Assembly: GCF_002154695.1 (NCBI RefSeq)
Contig: NZ_MTAV01000221.1
Location: 1 to 64,000, forward strand
DNA: 64,000 nt
Direction: 5' to 3'
Origin: Nostoc sp. T09
Lineage (GTDB): Bacteria; Cyanobacteriota; Cyanobacteriia; Cyanobacteriales; Nostocaceae
Part shown: in pieces, positions 54,755-63,936 of the stretch
Numbering within the stretch: the first letter of the stretch is position 1
Layout: the number at the start of each line of letters is the position of its first letter
Notes under the pieces: model-generated
Databases searched by the model: none
Seen by the model: only the letters and a program-made list of their open reading frames with translations
Told to the model about the DNA's origin: nothing
Position numbers and translations under genes: made by a program

Positions 54755-56269
54755 ATGGAAGCCATTGGTTATCTACACTCCGAAGCACCTAAAAGCCTTG
54801 AGATTGTTCCTGCTCAAGGAAATTTTAGATTCTGGAATTGGACAAAGCTGTCTAGCACAGTTGCAATACGTTTTTTATCTGTAGGAATAACCTTGGCAAT
54901 TCTCAGTATAGCTGGGCAAAGTTTAGCACTTCAAAAAGTAGGAAATAATGGCTCTGAAGTGGCAAGTATTCAGAGTTGTTTAAAAAAGTTAGGTTACTTT
55001 CGCGGTCCAGTCAACGGTAACTTTGGTTCCATAACCCAGCAAGCTGTCATTGCTTTCCAGCAAGCTAATAAACTACCTGCTGATGGAGTTGTTGGCGTTG
55101 GTACTCAGCGATCGCTACAACAAGCGTGCCAAAGTAGAACAGTTAATAGGAATGTCAATAGTAATCTGCAATTAGGCAGTAGAGGACCAGAAGTTGTCAA
55201 GCTGCAACAGCGTTTGCAGCAGTCAGGCTATTTTCAAGGTCCAATTACAGGCTATTTTGGCCCACAAACTCAGCAGGCGCTAATCCGTTCCCAGCAATCT
55301 TCTAGAGGTCGTGCTAAACCTGTGATTCCTCGCAGAGTCCCACAAGCAACGCTGAACAGACCAAGCCAAGGAGGTGATTATCCTTCGATATCTCAAGGCA
55401 GTCAAGGCCCAGCGGTAACGAGATTACAACAGCGTTTGCAACAGTTAGGTTATTTGAATACTAATCCGACTGGTAATTTTGGACCCCTCACTAGAGATGC
55501 TTTAATTGCATTCCAGCGGAATTCTGGCATAACTGCTGATGGGATTGCCAATCAACAAACTTGGAATAGATTGCTGAATCCATCTGTAGGTGTATTGCCA
55601 GATAGAACTAGTCTTTCTGCTCAGCAAGTGCGAGAACTGCAAGAGCATTTACGAGATCTAGGGTACTTGCAAGCTAATCCGACTGGCAATTTTGGCCCTA
55701 TGAGTAGGGATGGTCTCATCCGATTCCAGAGAGATTACCAACTAGCTGCCGATGGTATAGCCGATACCCAAGCCTTGGAAGCAGTACGTGGAGCCTGGCA
55801 AAATAGAACTGCCAATCAACCAGCCAGAAACTATCTGACTATCGGTGACAATGGAGAGAATGTCAGGGCAGTTCAAGCACGTCTGTTGCAATTAGGCTTT
55901 TTTAATGGCAATCCTGATGGCTATTATGGTGAAAATACCAGAGCGTATGTGTATGCCTTCCAGCAATATTCCCGACTCAATCCTACAGGGAATGTAGACG
56001 CACAAACTTGGCAAGCCTTAGGTTTGAATAATTCTACTGGAGAGAATACTGTTAATCCTAATAATAAGAATCGCTATATAGTAGTAGTCCCGATTCACAA
56101 TGCTGATACTCTCAACAAAGTACGTCAGTATATAGCTAATCCTGTTGTGGAAAAATCAAGTTTAGGGGATTATGTCAATGCGGGAAGATTTGGCAATCGC
56201 ACAGAGGCAGAAAATCTCTCTAAACTTTTACGCTCTTACGGTTTAGATGCAAGAGTGGAATATTTTTAA
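54755..56269 (+). CDS. Peptidoglycan-binding repeat and SPOR-domain protein
   Basis: 504 residues. After a membrane anchor at about 33-55 come five PG_binding_1 modules (starting about 60, 138, 215, 290 and 365), each with a pattern like VTRLQQRLQQLGYLNTNPTG followed by NFGPLTRDALIAFQR. The C-terminus is a SPOR-like domain (about 440-504; RYIVVVPIH, GRFGNRTEAENLSKLLRSYG). Both domain types bind cell-wall glycan, the SPOR domain favouring denuded glycan at division sites. It is a likely periplasmic wall-organising protein. No catalytic domain is visible. Confidence 0.9.
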   Translation: MEAIGYLHSEAPKSLEIVPAQGNFRFWNWTKLSSTVAIRFLSVGITLAILSIAGQSLALQKVGNNGSEVASIQSCLKKLGYFRGPVNGNFGSITQQAVIAFQQANKLPADGVVGVGTQRSLQQACQSRTVNRNVNSNLQLGSRGPEVVKLQQRLQQSGYFQGPITGYFGPQTQQALIRSQQSSRGRAKPVIPRRVPQATLNRPSQGGDYPSISQGSQGPAVTRLQQRLQQLGYLNTNPTGNFGPLTRDALIAFQRNSGITADGIANQQTWNRLLNPSVGVLPDRTSLSAQQVRELQEHLRDLGYLQANPTGNFGPMSRDGLIRFQRDYQLAADGIADTQALEAVRGAWQNRTANQPARNYLTIGDNGENVRAVQARLLQLGFFNGNPDGYYGENTRAYVYAFQQYSRLNPTGNVDAQTWQALGLNNSTGENTVNPNNKNRYIVVVPIHNADTLNKVRQYIANPVVEKSSLGDYVNAGRFGNRTEAENLSKLLRSYGLDARVEYF

Positions 56270-56388
56270 GCACTTTAATAGCGGTTTGCTGCTGAGTACA
56301 ATCCAACTTGGAATTAAAATCTAAAATTGGTATCACTTGGTATCATTTCCATCTTTCGTCAGGTGCGAAGCTGAAGTGAAACAGACTA

Positions 56389-56419
56389 AGCTACCTCTAG
56401 CTGAGGTGGCTTTGTGTTT
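56389..56419 (+). terminator. Rho-independent terminator
   Basis: AGCTACCTC (56389-56397) and GAGGTGGCT (56403-56411) form a nine-bp stem with one G-U pair; TTGTGTTT follows. It ends the PG-binding transcript and separates it from the histidine kinase 23 nt later. Confidence 0.7.
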
Positions 56420-56441
56420 ACTGTTTTTGGTTGCTTAAAAG

Positions 56442-57665
56442 ATGGATTTTAGCCAAACTTTAATTGAAAAAAATGATGCCATTATCGATCGCTGGGTAGA
56501 AGCGGTTTACCAAGATCAACAAATTGAAGCTACTCAAGAATTGACTTTCAAAGCTGTCAGGGATAGCCTACCTCGTGTTTTGAATGCATTGGCGACAGTA
56601 CTTTCTGAATCTGCAAAGAGTGATTTGCAGACTGTAGTCGATGCAAGTCTAGAACATGGTAGGATTCGTGCAGAACAAGGATTTGAGCCAGCAGAGATTG
56701 CGCGAGAGTATCGTTTACTGCGATTTGTAATTTTTTCTCTTTTAGAAGAAGATTTAATACAAGCATCCCCAGTGGAGATGCTGCGAGCTGTACGCCTGAT
56801 TGATACGGTAATTGATGAAGCGATCGCCCGTTGCTTTAGCAGCTATACTTATGGACGATTAGAAGAGGTCAAACAACTCCAAAACCAGTTGCGTTTGACT
56901 AATCAAGAGCTAACTCGTTTGGTTCGCGCCAGTAAAGATAGTCTCTCTCATTTGGCTCATGAACTGAAAACGCCTTTAACTTCAATCATTGGTTACGCAG
57001 ACTTATTTCTGCGCCAGCATCGTCAACAACAGCCGGAGATCAAGGATTCACATCAAAATCTCGAAAGTATCGAGCGAGTTTTAAAAAGTGGTAGGCTGAT
57101 TCTACATTTAATTAACGATACTTTAGAAATTTCCCGTTATGATGCGGGCACGATGAGATTACAGCCGACCTTATCGAATGTACGTGGATTAATCAACTCA
57201 GTTGTGGAGATTGTTGAGCCTTTAGCACGTGCTAAAGAATTAGCCTTGATTGTTAATTGCGAAAGCGCTCCAGATCAAGTTATTACCGATCCGCTGCGAT
57301 TTCAGCAAATTCTTACCAATTTACTCAGCAATGCAATTCGATACACTGAATCTGGTAGCGTTACTTTGGATTGTTGGCAAGTATCTCAGCAGCAGTGGGT
57401 TATCTCTGTTACCGATACGGGTATTGGGATTCCGCTGGATGCTCAAACAGAAATTTTTCAACCTTATTTTCGTGCAGTAACCGAGCAAAAAGATCTAGGT
57501 TCTGATGGTACAGGATTGGGATTGGCAATTGTGTCTCGCTTAGTCCAGTTAATGCAAGGTGAAATCAAGGTAGTTTCACAACCAGGTGAAGGCTCTACAT
57601 TTACAGTGCTTTTGCCATTAGAAGCGATCGCCCATGAAAATAATCAAGTAAATGGCAGAAAGTAA
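56442..57665 (+). CDS. Sensor histidine kinase with RsbR-type N-domain
   Basis: 407 residues. The N-terminal helical domain (about 1-140; NDAIIDRWVEAVYQD, PRVLNALATVL) resembles the RsbT co-antagonist/RsbR sensory domain. A short coiled coil leads to the kinase core: LAHELKTPLTSIIGY with His173, N box NLLSNAIRYTESG, G1 DTGIGIP, F box FQPYFR and G2 GTGLGLAIV. It is soluble and lacks a receiver domain. The core differs from the other three histidine kinases in this window (HELKTP not HEINNP). Confidence 0.93.
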   Translation: MDFSQTLIEKNDAIIDRWVEAVYQDQQIEATQELTFKAVRDSLPRVLNALATVLSESAKSDLQTVVDASLEHGRIRAEQGFEPAEIAREYRLLRFVIFSLLEEDLIQASPVEMLRAVRLIDTVIDEAIARCFSSYTYGRLEEVKQLQNQLRLTNQELTRLVRASKDSLSHLAHELKTPLTSIIGYADLFLRQHRQQQPEIKDSHQNLESIERVLKSGRLILHLINDTLEISRYDAGTMRLQPTLSNVRGLINSVVEIVEPLARAKELALIVNCESAPDQVITDPLRFQQILTNLLSNAIRYTESGSVTLDCWQVSQQQWVISVTDTGIGIPLDAQTEIFQPYFRAVTEQKDLGSDGTGLGLAIVSRLVQLMQGEIKVVSQPGEGSTFTVLLPLEAIAHENNQVNGRK

Positions 57666-58243
57666 GGTTAAATAACCAACAATGTACAGCGAATATTGTT
57701 TTTTTTCAAAACCGCGATCGCTCAATTATTTATCATGTCTGATACTTTTTATCTATAACTAGTAGCAAAAGAAAAACTAAAAATACGAACTTATACTTAC
57801 TATAGCTTAGAAAATTATACTCAAATTCATCAAGCTAATTCTACCATTAAATTTTGAAGGTAAACAATTCATTCCTTCTATTAAGTATGCCTAATTACTT
57901 ATACTTTCCACAGTCATAGTACCCCAATCCGATTTTACTGTTAGAAAAAACCGGGTTAGGGTTATTTGAATTTATAAGTAATTAAACAAATTGGTATTAC
58001 AGGGCAAGGTGTTCCTGGTTTATATATAATTTAATCGATGATGAGTATTCACTCTACTATTAAGGATGAGTGCCTCTTGTCTTGCAAATCAAGCAGAAAA
58101 CAGAAGAGGTAAATACATTCATAAATTTGTTATATAGGAATTACATAGGTATTGCAGTTGAAATTGACGGTTCTATACTGTTCAACTTCTCAGGACATTT
58201 GTCAAAGGTAAGGTACTAGTACCGCTGCCGAGTAAATCAAAAG

Positions 58244-58280
58244 TTACCCTACCCTGCGGGAACGACTACGCTCAGGGTAA
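58244..58280. repeat. Hairpin repeat
   Basis: TTACCCT and AGGGTAA arms enclose ACCCTGCGGGAACGACTACG and CTC. It directly precedes the GC-rich block and may be part of the same dispersed element. Confidence 0.4.
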
Positions 58281-58334
58281 AAAAGTCAAAACAATTGTAT
58301 TCCGGCCTTTTGCAGCATTGTTAATGGTCTGTTG

Positions 58335-58560
58335 TCTTACAAAGTTTGGCGGGACGGAAACCGACACCGCCAACGCCCTTCGGGTTCGCCAGTTCCCTAC
58401 GGCGGGAAACCCGCCTTCAGGACTGGACTCACCAGTTGCTTTAAGCCGGGGAACCCTTTCGGCAGTTGCTCTGGGGATTGGGGGCGAACCCCCAAGACCG
58501 CACTGCCGACGCTCCTACGTCGCTACCGCTACGCTAACACCAAAACACTGGCTCAACTTT
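58335..58560. repeat. GC-rich dispersed repeat block
   Basis: A GC-rich island with several local palindromes (GGCGGGAAACCCGCC at about 58402-58416, GGGGGCGAACCCCC at about 58480-58493). It has the style of dispersed repetitive DNA in Nostoc-type genomes and shares short words with 47802-47873. No terminal inverted repeat or transposase was found. Confidence 0.5.
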
Positions 58561-58899
58561 GCGCTATTTACGCCGTGCTGTACTAGTATGCTGCAACTTC
58601 AAGTGATACCAATTTAAAAAGAGATGATCGCAGATTGATTACTTTAAAAATTGATTTGTATTTATCATGGACATTTAATTTTTTATATATGACAACCAAC
58701 TTTAACCTTTTATCTAGACAATAGCTTCTACAATTTGCTACTTTACTGGCTGATTAAAAAGTTACAGCTAATCTATGTTATCTACCCTACTTCCACATCG
58801 AAAAAACACCAGTTATTATGACTCCATGCTGATCGGCATAAAAAAGCTTGTATATTAGCACAGTAAACAACTTCACACATCCTAATAGAGGAATAAGGA

Positions 58900-60222
58900 A
58901 TGCTGGAATTATTGAGTTCAGGTTTGGTAACGCTCTGGTTGGAAATGGCTGGGTTACAGATCAAGCCTTTAGATGCCTTAGATGCATTGGCTTGGCAAAG
59001 TAGCCCTGGCTTGGTTCTTGCCCCTGATCCCAATCCAGCTAGCGCTAATACAGTCCAAGACTATCTTAAGGGGTTGATCACATCGAAACTAATTGCCCAA
59101 AATCTCACAGATAGTCAGGGAATTTGGATGCAGTCGGGACCTATGCTCATGGCTAATCACCAAGGGACGACACCTCTGCCGGCTGCTTCTTTAACTAAAG
59201 TTGCCACCTCTCTAGTTGCTTTCAAAACTTGGGGTCCCGATTACCAATTTGAGACTTTGATCAGTACCACAGGGCCAGTGGTCAATGGTGTATTGCAAGG
59301 TGATTTGGTGATTACTGGTGGTGGCGATCCGATGATGGTTTGGGAAGAAGCGATCGCTCTTGGTAATACTCTCAACCGCATGGGTATTAAGCAAGTGAAA
59401 GGAAATTTGGTAATTGCTGGCTCTTTTGCTATGAATTTCCAACGTCATCCGCTGTTAGCAGGTCAGTTATTTAAGCAAGCATTGAATTCTGCAATTTGGA
59501 CTCGCCCAGCGATTTATACATACTCGATTATGCCTAAGGGAACGCCCAAACCTCAGGTAGCGATCGCAGGTACTGTTAAAGTTGAGGCACAGCCAAATCC
59601 TCAACGAGCTGTGCTGATTCGTCACCTGTCTTTGCCGTTGAAACAAATCATCAAAGAGATGAACGTTTACAGCAACAACGACATAGCAGAAATGCTGGCG
59701 GAATCTGTAGGAGGAGCAACCGTAGTGCAATCAACTGCTGCTCAGTTGGCTAGAGTTCCCGATGCAGAAATTCAGTTAATCAATGGTTCTGGACTGGGCC
59801 CTGAAAATCGCATTTCTCCAAGAGCTGTATGTGCGATGTTTATGGCAATGCAACAAGAAGCGGCAGCCCGCGATTTGACTTTAGCCGATCTGTTTCCTAT
59901 GTCTGGATTCGATCATCGGGGAACACTACACTCCAGACATATACCTGTTGCAACAGTAATTAAAACTGGTACTCTCCGAGATGTCAGTGCTTTAGCGGGT
60001 GTAATGCCGACACGTGATCGAGGTTTGGTCTGGTTTGCTATTCTTAACCGTGGCCCAAATGTTTCAGGCTTCCGTGCTGGACAAGATCAACTATTGCAAC
60101 GTCTGGTACAAAAGTTGCAATTAGCTCCCCAAGTCCCTGCGTCTCTTACCCCGCACTCAACCATAAACACATTACCCGACCTAGGTGCAAGCAGCCGTAA
60201 TGAAGTTATTTTTAAAAGTTAG
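58900..60222 (+). CDS. dacB: D-alanyl-D-alanine carboxypeptidase, PBP4/DacB type
   Basis: 440 residues. Active-site motifs: S-L-T-K (Ser97, Lys100 in PAASLTKVAT), YSNNDIAEML as the S-x-N motif, and VIKTGTLRDV as K-T-G. The long insert between the first two motifs, with GGGDPMM, is typical of class C low-molecular-weight PBPs. It trims or opens cross-links in peptidoglycan in the periplasm. The N-terminus has only a weak hydrophobic stretch (LLSSGLVTLWLEMAG). Ribosome binding site AGAGGAA precedes the start. Confidence 0.92.
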   Translation: MLELLSSGLVTLWLEMAGLQIKPLDALDALAWQSSPGLVLAPDPNPASANTVQDYLKGLITSKLIAQNLTDSQGIWMQSGPMLMANHQGTTPLPAASLTKVATSLVAFKTWGPDYQFETLISTTGPVVNGVLQGDLVITGGGDPMMVWEEAIALGNTLNRMGIKQVKGNLVIAGSFAMNFQRHPLLAGQLFKQALNSAIWTRPAIYTYSIMPKGTPKPQVAIAGTVKVEAQPNPQRAVLIRHLSLPLKQIIKEMNVYSNNDIAEMLAESVGGATVVQSTAAQLARVPDAEIQLINGSGLGPENRISPRAVCAMFMAMQQEAAARDLTLADLFPMSGFDHRGTLHSRHIPVATVIKTGTLRDVSALAGVMPTRDRGLVWFAILNRGPNVSGFRAGQDQLLQRLVQKLQLAPQVPASLTPHSTINTLPDLGASSRNEVIFKS

Positions 60223-60292
60223 TCATTAGTCAAAAGTCAAAACTCCACAGTTCAATGAGCCTTGACCATTGACCATTGATTATCTACCCTTG
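60221..60292. repeat. Heptameric repeat tract
   Basis: TCATTAG, TCAAAAG, TTGACCA and TTGACTC-type heptamers fill the gap between the convergent dacB and LptC-like genes. Same family as 53642. Confidence 0.65.
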
Positions 60293-61542
60293 ACTCTTTC
60301 CTGAGGAATAATCTCTGTTACTACCCTACCGCCAGTATTGCCACCTTTGACGACAATATTTTCTGTTTGCAGATTACCAACGGCTGTTTCCCCAGTAAAA
60401 TTTAATGGTGGGTCAACTTGCCGATACACTACATTACCCTGCGCTTCGACTAATTTATTGTCTAAATACCAAGTTAATGTTCGCGATTTCAGAGACTGGC
60501 GACGCTGACCAATAGCATTGACATTGCCTGTTAAATAAACTGTTTTTTGCGGTATCTTCATTTCGCCTTGATTAGCGGTTACTGTCACATTTTCAGCCTG
60601 ATGAAAGACACGTACAAGGGAATTTGTAGTCACAGTTTCGGCATTCATGTTCCAAGTCATAGAGTTACTAGCTATCTGCATTGGTGGGTCTAGTAATTCT
60701 AACTGGGCATTTTTTGTGACGGTGGCAATCTTAGTTTTCAGATTAATTTCCGTAGCATTTCCGCGACCACGGTCAGTAATTTGATTATTTTTGTACCGAT
60801 CAATTTGTACAGGGCGATCGCCAATTAATTTTTCATCTTTGATCAGCCAAATTAAATGCTCAGTTCGCATTTGTAATTGCGGATCGGCAGAGTTTGCTAC
60901 TACTCCACCAGAGAATTCCATGCGCTGTTGGCGAGTTTTGACTCGCGCTTCCTGCGCCACTGCTTGTAGTTGTTTATGAGTTCCGTTTAGCTGGTTACGA
61001 ACAATCAATAAATCTTCGTTGGGACGCCATTCTAATTCATTACCTCGGAGCACAATGCCATTCCGAGGATCTGTAGCAACTATCTTCCCCTTAAGAAATA
61101 ACTGCTTTCCATCTTCCTCGATGTCTGCCCGTTCGGCTTTAACTTGGTAGACTACTTGGCCATCTTGATATAATTCTCCATAGGGGTTTTCTGCCTGTCC
61201 AATTTGTTTTTCTTTGGTATATTTCGCTTCTTTAGCATTGACTTTCCAAATTGGTCGCCCCACTTCATCAAACTGTTCAAAAGCAACACCATAAAAAGTC
61301 AAATTGCTATCTGTGTTTTGCCCGGATGAACCCGAATTATTTGCTTGATTTTTAGAGGATTTACCGCTGCAAGCAACTAATCCTACTATCAATAACAATG
61401 TCAGAGAGAGGCAAAACCAATTGGCTTTAATTGGTGAAACATTGAGAAATTGCCATAAAAAGAATAGGGGGGAATGTATTTTAATTCCCCCCTGATTTCC
61501 TGGACCTCTTTTGTCTTGATCCTTGTCTGCTTCCTGCTTCAT
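60280..61542 (-). CDS. LptC-like lipopolysaccharide export protein
   Basis: 420 residues. A membrane segment followed by a lipobox (about 45-60, LIVGLVACSGKS) makes it a lipoprotein or anchored periplasmic protein. The repeated beta-jellyroll pattern (LTFYGVAFEQFDEVGRPIWK, AKYTKEKQIGQAENPYGELY, and later KIATVTKNAQLEL) fits the OstA/LptC fold. LptC receives LPS from LptB2FG and passes it to LptA; cyanobacterial versions are longer and may include the LptA part. It shares its first base with the end of the NYN-domain gene upstream, so the two are probably coupled. Confidence 0.85.
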   Translation of the reverse strand: MKQEADKDQDKRGPGNQGGIKIHSPLFFLWQFLNVSPIKANWFCLSLTLLLIVGLVACSGKSSKNQANNSGSSGQNTDSNLTFYGVAFEQFDEVGRPIWKVNAKEAKYTKEKQIGQAENPYGELYQDGQVVYQVKAERADIEEDGKQLFLKGKIVATDPRNGIVLRGNELEWRPNEDLLIVRNQLNGTHKQLQAVAQEARVKTRQQRMEFSGGVVANSADPQLQMRTEHLIWLIKDEKLIGDRPVQIDRYKNNQITDRGRGNATEINLKTKIATVTKNAQLELLDPPMQIASNSMTWNMNAETVTTNSLVRVFHQAENVTVTANQGEMKIPQKTVYLTGNVNAIGQRRQSLKSRTLTWYLDNKLVEAQGNVVYRQVDPPLNFTGETAVGNLQTENIVVKGGNTGGRVVTEIIPQERVKGR

Positions 61543-62180
61543 TAATCTTGAATTTCTAGATGTCCATCAGTATCTCTTGGGTCTTCTAAAAAGCCCATAC
61601 CGGATAAAGGTCGGTATGGGTAGCTTTGGCGAGGGGTTTTTTGGATATCTTCTTTGATGGCTTCTAAGTCAATATAGCGATCGCTTACATTGATTAAGCT
61701 GTCGCTGGTCATTGAACGTAAACTTACCACCTCTACCCGCACACCCCGATAGCTAACTGAGTTCACCGCATAGGCCAAGTCCCCATCACCACTGACTAAG
61801 ACTGCCGTATCATATGAATCTACTAAAGCCATCATATCTACTGCTATTTCTACATCCAGATTGGCTTTTTTTGAACCATCTGGTAGCTGGACTAAATCTT
61901 TAGCAATAACTCTGTAGCCATTGCGACGCATCCACAGCAAAAATCCTTGTTGTTTCTCGTTTGTCCGATCTACACCAGTGTAGAAAAAAGCGCGTAACAG
62001 CCTAGATCCGCCAGTTAATCGACACAGTAACTTAGTGTAATCAATTTCGATTCCTAGTTGCAGTGCGGCATAAAATAGATTTGAGCCATCAATAAATATA
62101 GCTACACGACCCCGATTCTCTAAAACTTGTTCCGGCGTAAATATCGAGTCATTTTCTAAATTATTCAACATTGATGTCAT
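61542..62180 (-). CDS. NYN-domain protein (LabA-like)
   Basis: 212 residues. The PIN-like NYN fold shows VAIFIDGSNLFYA (Asp31), KANLDVEIAVDMMALV, and LVSGDGDLAYAVN, three sets of acidic residues forming a metal-dependent ribonuclease site, and SLRSMTSDSLINVSDRYIDL at the end. LabA proteins of Synechococcus act in circadian output, but the family is broad and this one may simply be an RNase. It stops where the LptC-like gene starts. Confidence 0.9.
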   Translation of the reverse strand: MTSMLNNLENDSIFTPEQVLENRGRVAIFIDGSNLFYAALQLGIEIDYTKLLCRLTGGSRLLRAFFYTGVDRTNEKQQGFLLWMRRNGYRVIAKDLVQLPDGSKKANLDVEIAVDMMALVDSYDTAVLVSGDGDLAYAVNSVSYRGVRVEVVSLRSMTSDSLINVSDRYIDLEAIKEDIQKTPRQSYPYRPLSGMGFLEDPRDTDGHLEIQD

Positions 62181-62334
62181 ACCTCAGTTTTTATCCTTGT
62201 AATATTTGATACTAAAATTTTACTTCTTACATGCAAGTTAGAGCGATTTATGATAATCTACCGAAGCTAATCAGTGCAGCCCCGATCATTTTTTGACAGA
62301 ATTAGAGATTAAGCAAAATCAAAAATTGAAAGAA

Positions 62335-63936
62335 CTAATCGTTTTTTGGGGGTTCTATACGCTTAAAAATTGGTTGGGGTGTGCCCAACTGTTGTTTAGT
62401 TGATAGTAGCCCCCAAGTTGCATGAATATCGAAAGGTGTAGTAATTGAACTTTCTATTGGATCGTTAAAGTTAATTCCGAAGCCCAATTGCTGATAAATA
62501 TCGCTACTGATATTCGGAATTATCGGGGACAACAGATAAGCTGCTAGTCTAACTGATTCTAGAACTGCATACAGCACTTTTTCCAATGTCTGCTGCTGTC
62601 CTTGCTTATATAATGACCAAGGGGCTTGTTCATCAATAAACTTATTGCTAGCTTGCACCAGCAACAGGATAGCCTCGCAGGCTTGATTGAAAGCCAGCAT
62701 TTCGTAGGCATTTTTCACCTGTTCCCCTAAAGTTAATCCAATCGCTTTTAAAGGATTTTCAGCCGGAATGGCTTCATTGGCAATTGCTGGCACATTACCG
62801 GCGCAGTACTTCTTCACCATGTTCAGTGTCCGATTTAGCAAATTACCTAAATCATTTGCCAAATCTGCATTCAGAACATTAATGAATCTAACTTCATTAA
62901 AATCGCCATCTTTGCCAAATTCAATTTCCTTAAGAAAGTAATAACGAACGGCGTCACTACCATAGCGCTGGACTAGTTCTATGGGATCGAGGGTATTACC
63001 CAGACTTTTACCCATCTTCTGACCATCTTTAGTTAAAAAGCCATGTCCAAATACTTGCTCTGGCAATGGTAGGCCAGCACTAAGCAGCATCGCCGGCCAA
63101 TAAACTGCATGGAAACGGAGAATATCTTTACCAATTAAGTGCAAGTTTATGGGCCACCATTTAGCTAAGGCATTTGCTAAAGTTGGTTCTGCATCTGGTT
63201 CTAACAATGCTGTTACATAACCCAGCAGTGCATCAAACCAGACGTAAAGAGTATGCTTGGGATCTACTGGTACAGGAAAACCCCAATCTAGATTCACCCG
63301 TGAAATCGAAAAGTCTTGCAACCCTTGATTCACAAAGTTGAGGACTTCGTTACGACGACTCACAGGCTGGATAAAATCCGGTCTAGACTGGTAAAGTTCT
63401 TGCAGTTGACTTTGGTATTTGGATAAGCGGAAAAAGTAGTTTTGTTCGTCTCGCCACTCCACTTCTTTGTTAGTATGAATCGGACAACGGTTGCCCTCTA
63501 GCAGTTCTCGTTCTTCTTTGAATTCTTCACAGGATACACAATACCAGCCTTTTTGTTGTCCCTGATAAATGTCGCCGCTCTCCCATACTCGCCCGAAAAA
63601 TTCTTTGACAATTGCTTCATGGCGAGGATCGGTGGTCCGAATAAAGCGATGGTATTTAATATTTAGTATTTGCCACAGAGAAAGGAAAGCCGGAGATATT
63701 TCATCACAAAATTCTTGGGGAGCTTTCCCTAAATTTTCTGCTGAGCGTTGAATTTTCTGCCCGTGTTCATCTGTACCTGTGATCAGCAGCACTTGATGCC
63801 CTAAAAGCCTTTGAAACCGGGCTACTACATCAGCAGCCATTGTTGTATAAGCACTACCAACATGGGGAACATCGTTTACATAATATAGCGGAGTTGTCAG
63901 TGTAAATGTCTTTTCTTTTTTATTCACTAGATTCAT
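62335..63936 (-). CDS. metG: Methionyl-tRNA synthetase
   Basis: 533 residues. Class I signatures: TTPLYYVNDVPHVGSAYTTM with the HIGH-like HVGS, and KMGKSLGNT (about 306) as the KMSKS loop. A zinc-binding insert is seen as WYCVSCEEF and CPIHTNKEVEWR. The anticodon-binding helices follow, and the chain ends at about residue 533, so the C-terminal tRNA-binding domain of larger MetG is absent. It attaches methionine to initiator and elongator tRNA. Confidence 0.96.
   Translation of the reverse strand: MNLVNKKEKTFTLTTPLYYVNDVPHVGSAYTTMAADVVARFQRLLGHQVLLITGTDEHGQKIQRSAENLGKAPQEFCDEISPAFLSLWQILNIKYHRFIRTTDPRHEAIVKEFFGRVWESGDIYQGQQKGWYCVSCEEFKEERELLEGNRCPIHTNKEVEWRDEQNYFFRLSKYQSQLQELYQSRPDFIQPVSRRNEVLNFVNQGLQDFSISRVNLDWGFPVPVDPKHTLYVWFDALLGYVTALLEPDAEPTLANALAKWWPINLHLIGKDILRFHAVYWPAMLLSAGLPLPEQVFGHGFLTKDGQKMGKSLGNTLDPIELVQRYGSDAVRYYFLKEIEFGKDGDFNEVRFINVLNADLANDLGNLLNRTLNMVKKYCAGNVPAIANEAIPAENPLKAIGLTLGEQVKNAYEMLAFNQACEAILLLVQASNKFIDEQAPWSLYKQGQQQTLEKVLYAVLESVRLAAYLLSPIIPNISSDIYQQLGFGINFNDPIESSITTPFDIHATWGLLSTKQQLGTPQPIFKRIEPPKND

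Larger units (their letters stand above)
57666..58899. other. Long gene-free gap
   Basis: 1.23 kb without a credible gene. It holds a TTACCCT...AGGGTAA hairpin (58244-58280), a GGTACTAGTACC palindrome (58210-58221), and a GC-rich block (58335-58560) that stands out from the AT-rich surroundings. The open frames across the GC-rich block are low-complexity Pro/Gly/Arg and I do not call them. Confidence 0.55.

Noticed and set aside
58318-58617. Frames of 84-99 codons across the GC-rich block
   Set aside because: Low-complexity Pro/Gly/Arg translation of a dispersed repeat; both neighbouring frames are equally open.
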